A DNA stretch of 64,000 nt, from NCBI GenBank assembly GCA_051252415.1, contig JBPOGA010000002.1, positions 244,437-308,436 of the forward strand, read 5' to 3'. The DNA comes from JBPOFY01 sp051252415. GTDB lineage: Bacteria; Verrucomicrobiota; Verrucomicrobiia; Opitutales; Coraliomargaritaceae. Of this stretch, positions 54,984 to 61,481 are shown one piece after another (the stretch's first letter is position 1; every line of letters begins with the position of its first letter). The notes under the pieces are model-generated. The model searched no databases, was not told where the DNA came from, and was given only the letters and a program-made list of their open reading frames with translations. A program made the position numbers and the translations under genes.

Positions 54984-55382
54984 TTAATCCTCCAAAGCCT
55001 TAGGTTTTTGGAGGCTTTTCTTGCCTTCAGAAGCTATGCGACGTTCAACCTTTTTGACATCCTCCGCAGTAGGTAATTTCTCGGGATGAATACCACGTTC
55101 GATCAAAGTATCGCGAACTGCTTTGTTATTAGTGACGTGCTCGTTCGAGATCTGGGGCTCGGAACGCATCTCATGAGTGCGGGCGTTGTGAATGGTAATT
55201 TCTGCAGCAAAGTCCTTAGCCTTTAGAATAATGGTCGGTGCAAAATCAGCCAGAGGGCGTTTCTCGGGGACGCCCCACGTTTCCTTCATCGCTTGCGTGG
55301 GACGACCGAACAGTACTTCGTCTCCCTTGCTGCGGATCTTGGCGACGTTCTCCGTTAAGCTGTGAACCATTTCATACTTCAT
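54984..55382 (-). CDS. DinD-like protein, C-terminal half only
   Basis: 132 residues matching the C-terminal part of DNA-damage-inducible protein D: LFGRPTQAMKETWGVPEKRPLADFAPTIILKAKDF, then ISNEHVTNNKAVRDTLIERGIHPEKLPTAEDVKKVERR. Full DinD is about 275 residues and has an N-terminal BRO-like domain, which is missing here. The 130 bases upstream carry no trace of it. Either the gene was truncated or this is a stand-alone C-terminal form. DinD inhibits RecA filaments in E. coli. The DUF6933-like gene follows after six bases. Confidence 0.75.
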   Translation of the reverse strand: MKYEMVHSLTENVAKIRSKGDEVLFGRPTQAMKETWGVPEKRPLADFAPTIILKAKDFAAEITIHNARTHEMRSEPQISNEHVTNNKAVRDTLIERGIHPEKLPTAEDVKKVERRIASEGKKSLQKPKALED

Positions 55383-55515
55383 AACTGAAAAGGTATACAG
55401 ACGTTCACCTGCGGCAATTCAATTTTGCTAGAATGCATAGAGTCATTACAGATACTAAACGCCGTGCGTAGCGAACGCTCGACAAGCTAGGTGTGATTAA
55501 CTGAACTCGTTCATT

Positions 55516-56325
55516 ATGCCTCAAACTCGTCCAACAGATGCGCCGCTTTTCGCGGTTACAGGCCTACGCGTGCGGCGAGATGACACTGAGATTATCAAGG
55601 GCATCGACTGGGAAGTGCTTCAGGGAGAAAACTGGGCGATCTTGGGTGCCAACGGTTGCGGCAAAACGACTTTACTAGCTGCAATCACGGCCTATCTGAC
55701 TCCGACTGAAGGCAAGCTCGAACTCCTCGGCGAATCCTATGGTGAGGCGGACTGGAACGAGGTCCGTAAACGTATCGGAATCGTCAGCACCGTGTTTGCA
55801 CGTCGCGTTCCTGATGACGAACCTGCGCTGATCACCGTCTTGAGCGGTGCGACCGCGCAACTGGGGTTTTGGACACGCGAACGGAAAGTGGACACGCGCA
55901 AAGCGCTCCGCTGCCTCAGCAAAATGAAGGTTCGCGCCTTGGCAGAGCGACCTTGGGGCGTGCTCAGTCAGGGCGAACGCCAAAAGGTATTCATTGCGCG
56001 TGCACTTATGGCAGATCCTGAGCTTCTGATTCTGGATGAGCCTTGTGCAGGTCTCGACCCAGTTGCTCGAAAACATTTCATCGGCAGTTTACGAAAACTC
56101 GCGCAGTCTAAAAACGCACCGGGACTGGTCTTGGTGACGCACCATATTGAAGAGATTTTTAGCGAAATCTCCCATGTCCTCATCCTCAAAAACGGCAAAG
56201 TTTTAGCAAGCGGCGGTAAGCATAACGTCCTGAACTCAAAAAACTTAAGCCAGGCATTTGGCGCTCCTGTCAGAGTGCGTAAGCGCCCGAATGATGCAGG
56301 CTGGTCTCTACAGGTTGCTGACTGA
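55516..56325 (+). CDS. orphan ABC transporter ATP-binding protein
   Basis: A single ABC ATPase of 269 residues. Walker A is GANGCGKTTLL, the signature LSQGERQKVFIARAL, Walker B LLILDEPCAGLD and the switch His in VTHHIEEI. It resembles the ModF/YlmA-type soluble ATPases that lack a permease partner. No membrane or substrate-binding component is adjacent; an acetyltransferase gene follows after 11 bases. It may serve transport with a distant permease or another energy-using task. Confidence 0.88.
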   Translation: MPQTRPTDAPLFAVTGLRVRRDDTEIIKGIDWEVLQGENWAILGANGCGKTTLLAAITAYLTPTEGKLELLGESYGEADWNEVRKRIGIVSTVFARRVPDDEPALITVLSGATAQLGFWTRERKVDTRKALRCLSKMKVRALAERPWGVLSQGERQKVFIARALMADPELLILDEPCAGLDPVARKHFIGSLRKLAQSKNAPGLVLVTHHIEEIFSEISHVLILKNGKVLASGGKHNVLNSKNLSQAFGAPVRVRKRPNDAGWSLQVAD

Positions 56326-56336
56326 GCCATCATATT

Positions 56337-56624
56337 ATGAGTATGCATAACCCACCAACAGTAGAGCATCTCATCGAGAAATCGTGTTTTGAGATACGCC
56401 ATAGAGAAGCGCTCGCGCATCTGGATTATCGCCTAGATAGCCGCGTGATGACGATTCACCATACCTTTGTCCCGCCTGAGTTGCGGGGACAGAGCATCGC
56501 TGGAAAACTGGCGGGTGCAGCCTTCGAATTTGCCCAAGCGGAAGGCCTAAAAGTCGTGCCGCAATGCAGCTATATCGGCGTGTATGCAAAGCGGCACCCT
56601 GAAGTCGCAGCACTACTTGCCTGA
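56337..56624 (+). CDS. small GNAT-type acetyltransferase (YjdJ-like)
   Basis: 95 residues. The pattern is HLDYRLDSRVMTIHHTFVPPELRGQSIAGKLAGAAFEFAQAEGLKVVPQCSYIGVYAKRHPE. It has the acetyl-CoA-binding RGQSIAGKL loop and the terminal CSYIGVYAKRHPE of the minimal GNAT (N-acetyltransferase, YjdJ) group. The short length is normal for this group. Substrates are unknown. It probably shares a transcript with the ABC ATPase. Confidence 0.9.
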   Translation: MSMHNPPTVEHLIEKSCFEIRHREALAHLDYRLDSRVMTIHHTFVPPELRGQSIAGKLAGAAFEFAQAEGLKVVPQCSYIGVYAKRHPEVAALLA

Positions 56625-56874
56625 ACCCAAATTACGCAAACGAGTTTTCCGAACAGGCTTGTTTGGTTCTAAATGATTGTCGATAAGCCACATTTTTAAT
56701 GCGATGCATTTGAAATGTATTCCCCCTTATGGTGTTCTAAAAATGCTTAGTCCAGATACGCACTTTGCTGCCTTTTAAGCCTGCAGTCATGTATGTCTAT
56801 ACGCTCCATGGCCCTCAATTGCATAGCACACATCTCATCCTATTGCATCATCCGAGATGAATAGCTGCCCTATC
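56625..56874. other. intergenic region, no gene seen
   Basis: About 250 bases, AT-rich, without a convincing coding frame or RNA gene. It lies between the GNAT gene and the terminator of a broken beta-barrel gene. Confidence 0.5.
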
Positions 56875-56906
56875 AAAAAAAGGGCGGCCCTCGATGAGGA
56901 CCGCCC
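56875..56906 (-). terminator. rho-independent terminator left behind a gene remnant
   Basis: On the minus strand GGGCGGTCCTC, ATCG, and GAGGGCCGCCC are followed by seven T's. It lies 29 bases after the stop of the beta-barrel remnant. Its preservation suggests the gene was lost recently. Confidence 0.92.
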
Positions 56907-56935
56907 AAACACAAACTAAACAACAACTTTAAATT

Positions 56936-57118
56936 TTAGAATTCGTAGACAGCTGAGAGTGTCCAACGATCACCGAATAAAGAGATGTTATTGTTGAGCT
57001 CTGTTTCGTATGCAATACGTAATCCTAGATTTTCGCATAAAGGTCTAAGTTCAGCACCCAAAGCGATCGTGCAAGTGTCATTTTCTTCGCCACCAGTGAG
57101 ACTGACTGACATATGCAT
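56936..57118 (-). pseudogene. 3' remnant of an outer-membrane beta-barrel gene
   Basis: The last 60 codons encode alternating strands and end in Phe (LRIAYETELNNNISLFGDRWTLSAVYEF), the look of a beta-barrel or autotransporter C-terminus. Upstream the frame meets a stop nearby (TAA, 57125-57127). There is no signal peptide or N-terminal domain. It overlaps nothing essential. A complete terminator follows. It is best read as the residue of a deleted gene. Confidence 0.6.
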
Positions 57119-57158
57119 ATTGCTTTACCCAGCTGCTTCTTCCGCTAGCGTTCTACCT

Positions 57159-57974
57159 ATGAAACAATGGAACGCGGCTCTAACTTTGATGGCCTTACTT
57201 TTGGTCACTGTCGCGCCTGCAACCGCGCAAAGTCAGCTCGCTGATCACGATTTCACAGTGATTGAGCGAATGGAGAACAAGCAGACTGGTAATTTTGACT
57301 ACATTTACCGGACGATCCATGGCACCGAGCGCACGAACCATGCATTAAATCGACTTTCGATGCTCTCGGAAGATCAAGGGGTCTACCCAGTTCCTGAAAG
57401 CGGCTGCGGCCCCACTGCGCTATTGAATATACTCATTTGGTATGAGAAATTCGGCCTGATCAAGCCCTTCACGCGAGAAGCAGAGATACGAAAGTATAAG
57501 CTCAAACTCTTCAATGAGATCGATCGCCGCATCTACGAGAAATCAGGGCAAAAGCGCACCGAGGTAATAGGCACTAGCAATCTGGATGCGGCTATCGTGA
57601 TGGATGAAATGGTCCAAGAGCTCTCCGACGGCCGCTTGCGCTTGCATGCAAAACTGATCGAGCCTCCCTACACATTAGACACCTTTCTTGACATGATACC
57701 CAACTTTCGAGCGGGATATCTAGTAGTCGAGCCCAAGCATTCTAGAAACGAAGGATCTGTATTTAGAAGTCATGCGGTGACCTTTATACGCGCCGATCGA
57801 GCAGGCTATATCACACTAGGCACTTGGGGGAAGATCTACCGTGGAATCCTCAAAATGCGCGGCGATGAACAGTGGTTCATCCCATCCGATCCAAGCCAAC
57901 TTGAACTGAAAATCTTAACCCTAATTCAATTTATTCCTTTTGAACCAAAATCTCCCGAAGGTCGTTCACCTTAG
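57159..57974 (+). CDS. secreted C39-like cysteine peptidase-fold protein
   Basis: The signal peptide MKQWNAALTLMALLLVTVAPATA is followed by a papain-like fold of the C39 type: PESGCGPTALLNILIWYEKFG with the catalytic-type Cys, and RSHAVTFIRADRAGYITLGTWG with the His. The Cys and His order matches family C39/C39-like, but no transporter is near. ATG 57159 gives a good signal peptide. A longer frame start upstream would overlap the barrel remnant. Its 3' end overlaps the convergent HAD gene by 44 bases. Substrates are unknown. Confidence 0.75.
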   Translation: MKQWNAALTLMALLLVTVAPATAQSQLADHDFTVIERMENKQTGNFDYIYRTIHGTERTNHALNRLSMLSEDQGVYPVPESGCGPTALLNILIWYEKFGLIKPFTREAEIRKYKLKLFNEIDRRIYEKSGQKRTEVIGTSNLDAAIVMDEMVQELSDGRLRLHAKLIEPPYTLDTFLDMIPNFRAGYLVVEPKHSRNEGSVFRSHAVTFIRADRAGYITLGTWGKIYRGILKMRGDEQWFIPSDPSQLELKILTLIQFIPFEPKSPEGRSP

Positions 57975-58596
57975 TGGGGGTTTCCGCGAGCGGTGGATTT
58001 GCTTCTGATGGCATATAGACAAAATGAGCGCCGACATGCAGTGCGGCCTCTTGATCGGCATTGGCATCCCCCACGAAAACCGCGCGGTGTGCGGGCGTGC
58101 CTGCTTCGGCGAGGATACGAGTCAAGCTCTCGGGCTTCCCTGGAGGCGAGCCGATAATCACATCAAACAGAGGTGTGCCGCCAGTCGACTCTAACATCTC
58201 TTCAAGTGGATGTTGGGGGGTACCTGACAAAACATAGAGCGGAATACCCGCATCTCGACAGCTGTGCACAAACTCCTTCGACCCAGTTCGCCAGGGTGCG
58301 CTCGCGCAGAGCGGCTCGCAGATATCAGTAAAGCGTGCGACTTCAGCCTCTAGAAATGCATCGTCTGCTGGCTCACCAAGAATATCAGCGTAGAAACTAC
58401 GAATATGGTGCAGGCGCGACTTCCCAAAACCATCCATGATTAAGTCCATAAACGCGCCACGTAGCTCCGAATGCGCCTCGGGAACCCACTGACGAAAGGC
58501 CTGAATCTTTGCGGGCATCGAGTCGAGCAACACCCCATCACAGTCAAACACAACTAAATCAATTGGCTTCGCGGAACCTTCTAACATTAAATCCAT
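57931..58596 (-). CDS. HAD-superfamily phosphatase
   Basis: The DxD motif is at the N-terminus (IDLVVFDCDGVLLDSMPAK). The cap domain and PLYVLSGTPQHPLEEML, GSPPGKPESLTRIL with the conserved Lys, and HRAVFVGDANADQEAALHVGAHFVYM complete the fold. It belongs to the beta-phosphoglucomutase/phosphoglycolate phosphatase group. ATG 58596 gives a typical start; the frame's first codon at 58665 adds 23 residues. The stop lies inside the end of the C39-like gene on the other strand. Confidence 0.88.
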   Translation of the reverse strand: MDLMLEGSAKPIDLVVFDCDGVLLDSMPAKIQAFRQWVPEAHSELRGAFMDLIMDGFGKSRLHHIRSFYADILGEPADDAFLEAEVARFTDICEPLCASAPWRTGSKEFVHSCRDAGIPLYVLSGTPQHPLEEMLESTGGTPLFDVIIGSPPGKPESLTRILAEAGTPAHRAVFVGDANADQEAALHVGAHFVYMPSEANPPLAETPTKVNDLREILVQKE

Positions 58597-58724
58597 CCCA
58601 TTTATCTGCCGACCTTTCTGTATACTTACAAATGCTGAATCGCTTTTTCCTTCCACCGAGGGCATTAGTCATTACCCATAAGCTGTCTAACTCGCTATTA
58701 GGCATCACACATTAGCCATTTCCC

Positions 58725-59258
58725 ATGACACTTTTCCAAGCCACACTCTTTACCGGAATCTTCCTAATCGCCTTTGGCGGGCATTTCCTATGGCACGGTA
58801 TGGCCACCGAAAAAAGCGCCAAGGCCTTCCCGCGCTCCACCCTTGCCGCATGTATATTAATGGGCACCGCGACCGTGTGGTTTTTATACTACGTATGGAA
58901 TCTCGGACCTGCGGATTTCGGTCAGTATCGCAAAATACTCTTTCTACTGTTTCTCGGTGTATCACTGGGTGCCTTTTATTACGTGCCAGACTTCCTCGCC
59001 GTGCGCGGGCTCGCTGCGCTGACGCTCTTAACTGCGGGGATCCTACTCGATGCTGCCTACATGGTTTATGGCACCGCCCTGATCCTTAAAGTATTCGTTT
59101 ACCTCTGCATCATCAGCGCGCTTATCTTGGGGGCGAGCCCTTACAAATTGCGCAATTTCTTCGAATGGCTCTACAACTCTAAGTCTAGGCCAAAACTCTT
59201 TGGAGGATTTTTAGCTGGCTACGGCTTGCTACTCACAGGTATCGCTTTCACCTACTAA
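58725..59258 (+). CDS. multi-pass membrane protein, unknown
   Basis: The family was not recognised. 177 residues with about six membrane helices (for example FTGIFLIAFGGHFLWHGM, ACILMGTATVWFLYYVW, KILFLLFLGVSLGAFYYV). The charged loops are short. It lies six bases before gmk on the same strand, so the two are cotranscribed. It could be a conserved Verrucomicrobiota protein of unknown function. Confidence 0.75.
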   Translation: MTLFQATLFTGIFLIAFGGHFLWHGMATEKSAKAFPRSTLAACILMGTATVWFLYYVWNLGPADFGQYRKILFLLFLGVSLGAFYYVPDFLAVRGLAALTLLTAGILLDAAYMVYGTALILKVFVYLCIISALILGASPYKLRNFFEWLYNSKSRPKLFGGFLAGYGLLLTGIAFTY

Positions 59259-59264
59259 GTACCC

Positions 59265-59846
59265 GTGGAATCAGGCAAGCTCATCATCGTTTCAGGCCCT
59301 GCAGGTAGCGGTAAGACAACTGTATGCGACCGTATGCTCGCAGAGGTCCCAAGTGTAGAGCGTGTAGTCACCTCTACCACTCGCAAACCACGTGGCGGTG
59401 AAGTCGATACAGTCGACTACTACTTTTTCGATCACGATACGTTTAAGGCCAAGGTCGAGGCGGGAGAATTTTACGAACACGCCAAAGTGCACAGCAACCT
59501 CTACGGCACACTCAAAAGTGAGGTGCAAGGCAAGCTCGCAGCTGGCACTGACTTGTTACTCAACATCGATGTGCAAGGTGCCGCGCAAATGCGTGAAACC
59601 GCAGATCAAGATCCGCTGCTAAAGGGCAACGTCATCACCGTCTTCATCATGCCACCAAGTATCGAACAGCTTGAAGCCCGCCTACGTGGACGCGGCACCG
59701 ACGCCGAAGACGAAGTGCAACGCCGCATGGTCGTCGCCCTCGACGAAATGAAGCAGAGTAAACTTTACGACCGCACGATCCTCAGCGGCAGTATGGACGA
59801 AGACTTTTCGGCGCTCAAAAAGATCTATCAGGAAGCAAAAAAATAG
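59265..59846 (+). CDS. gmk: guanylate kinase
   Basis: Phosphorylates GMP to GDP. The P-loop is VSGPAGSGKTTVCDRML at the N-terminus; TSTTRKPRGGEVDTVDYYFF binds GMP; AGEFYEHAKVHSNLYGT and LLNIDVQGAAQMR follow. The 193-residue length is normal. The start is GTG at 59265. It follows the membrane protein after six bases. Confidence 0.97.
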   Translation: MESGKLIIVSGPAGSGKTTVCDRMLAEVPSVERVVTSTTRKPRGGEVDTVDYYFFDHDTFKAKVEAGEFYEHAKVHSNLYGTLKSEVQGKLAAGTDLLLNIDVQGAAQMRETADQDPLLKGNVITVFIMPPSIEQLEARLRGRGTDAEDEVQRRMVVALDEMKQSKLYDRTILSGSMDEDFSALKKIYQEAKK

Positions 59847-60007
59847 GTTCATCGTCACTTAGCGGGATGGTGGTGTCATCTAGCTGGTTCGCGCCTTTTA
59901 ACCACCCCGCCTCGCTTCGACTAAGCTCAGGACTGAAGTAGCGCAGTTTGTAGGGCTCGCGCTTGCGCGATGCTGGCGTCAGCGTCGTTCGTTAGGTCAG
60001 TGAAGCG
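59847..60007. repeat. REP-like hairpins after gmk
   Basis: GCGGGATGGT (59862-59871) pairs with ACCACCCCGC (59901-59910) at nine of ten positions. GTAG at 59950-59953 heads a hairpin with stem TCGCG, CTTG, CGCGA (59957-59970). The same string GTAGGGCTCGCGCTTG recurs on the minus strand at the right edge of the next element. No gene is present. Confidence 0.6.
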
Positions 60008-60164
60008 TCGCGCTTGGAAACTGTCTCAAAATTCAATGAATGGGAGCGTCCGGCTCCGTCCGGACATCTAGCTGTCGTAAGGCTGACTCTGACGCAATGT
60101 CGGGACGGAGCCCGACGCTCCAATAGAATACTTCTCGAAATTTTGAGACAGTTTCCAAGCGCGA
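60008..60164. mobile_element. nested palindromic MITE-like element
   Basis: The outer arms 60008-60033 and 60139-60164 are 26-base perfect inverted repeats (each starting TCGCGCTTGG). Inside lies a pair of REP hairpins (60042-60067 and 60097-60122) headed GGGAGCG with stem TCCGG/CCGGA on the left and TCGGG/CCCGA on the right. Both stems remain complementary. The element has no coding capacity. It may be a non-autonomous element mobilised by a RAYT or another transposase. Confidence 0.75.
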
Positions 60165-60185
60165 GCCCTACGGTTTCTACTGTCA

Positions 60186-60237
60186 CAAAAAAATAAGGCT
60201 TCGCAAAATTCGGACGGAACCGAAATCTTGCGAAGCC
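60186..60237 (-). terminator. terminator of the outer-membrane protein gene
   Basis: On the minus strand GGCTTCGCAAGATTTCGG, a short loop and CCGAATTTTGCGAAGCC form a long stem followed by TTATTTTTTT, 43 bases after the stop. Confidence 0.85.
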
Positions 60238-60279
60238 CTAAAGCTATTAGCTAGCCCTCGAATCGAGGGAACTTGCCGA

Positions 60280-61461
60280 TTAAAACGTTCTGGCGTATGT
60301 GAGGTTGAACGACCAGCTGTTTAGATTGATCTCAGTGCCCCAATCAGATTTTCCGAGTCTTTCCTTACCAAGGTAGTCATAACGAGCTTTAAAGGCAAAA
60401 TGACTCTTGCCCTCATCGTCAGCGCGGTATCTGACACCAACAGCACCGTAGGCACCTAGTTTGAAATCAACTTCACTGTCGCTAGAAGATTCACTCGCAA
60501 GGACAGCACTGTTAGTCACGATACTAGCATTACGGTCCCAATCGAGGTCAATACGGTTAAACGTAATGCCACCTTCAATCTGACCAGAAAAACGTCCAAA
60601 AGTGACATTGCCATTTTCGTCCGCATCCTTCACTTGAAGTCGACGGTATAGACCACCGATAGACAGTGACTGCACATCAATGTCCACATCATCTGAAACC
60701 AAACCCCACGCAGTCTCAGGTGAGCCCGTAGAAATTTCGCTAATATCACGACCTGAAGGAACGAATTCGAGAACTGGGTGATCACCTCCAGGTAAATAAC
60801 TACCGAGATTGTTCGCTGGGGGCGGAATCACGCCATTGAGATCATAGGTATCAACAAGATCTACGTTAAACGTTTCAAAGTCAGCACTGGATAAAGCAGT
60901 GGGATCACGATCCACATCAGTACTCAACCATGTAAAGGTCGCGATTAATCCATACTCGATATGTTTGTGCTCATCGTGCTTTTTCACACGTGCGAGTTCG
61001 AAGTAAGGCGCCAAGTTATCATCTGGACGCTTCTTCGACCTACCGCCTAGCTCAGAAAACCCGACTACATTCGTAGAAGTTCCTAGATTCTGGTTAAAGC
61101 TGATCGTGCCTGCACCTGTATCAATCTGCGAACTCGCATCATGATAATTCCAGAATGTAGTTAGACCAAGCGCATCCGTGATAGAGCTGCGATTAACATA
61201 ACCATTGTCATATACGCGATCTGGATCATCAGGGCCAGCCGCAGAAATGGAATCGATTGAAGGGCCAACATTTATAGCTGATTCAAAGCTGTCCCGACCG
61301 ATATGACCGTCGAACTTAGTTTTACCAACAATTCGAGTGGATACACCTACACCGACCTCCCAACGAGCATCCTCTTCCTCGCCTGCGACAAGGATAATTG
61401 GAGCCATAGCGATAGCACAGAGAGAAATCTTAACGGAGTGTTTCATAGTAATTTTATTCAT
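60280..61461 (-). CDS. putative outer-membrane beta-barrel protein
   Basis: A signal peptide (KISLCAIAMAPIILVAGEEED) is followed by a barrel-like body with alternating strands (WEVGVGVSTRIVGKTKF; FAFKARYDYLGKERL) ending in aromatic NLTYARTF. The family was not recognised. ATG 61461 or 61446 is the start; the latter gives a shorter signal. It lies 20 bases after the adhesin gene on the same strand, so it may be cotranscribed and might help export or anchor that protein. The final Phe supports outer-membrane insertion. Confidence 0.75.
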   Translation of the reverse strand: MNKITMKHSVKISLCAIAMAPIILVAGEEEDARWEVGVGVSTRIVGKTKFDGHIGRDSFESAINVGPSIDSISAAGPDDPDRVYDNGYVNRSSITDALGLTTFWNYHDASSQIDTGAGTISFNQNLGTSTNVVGFSELGGRSKKRPDDNLAPYFELARVKKHDEHKHIEYGLIATFTWLSTDVDRDPTALSSADFETFNVDLVDTYDLNGVIPPPANNLGSYLPGGDHPVLEFVPSGRDISEISTGSPETAWGLVSDDVDIDVQSLSIGGLYRRLQVKDADENGNVTFGRFSGQIEGGITFNRIDLDWDRNASIVTNSAVLASESSSDSEVDFKLGAYGAVGVRYRADDEGKSHFAFKARYDYLGKERLGKSDWGTEINLNSWSFNLTYARTF

Positions 61462-61481
61462 GATAGTGTCCAATTAAGTGA

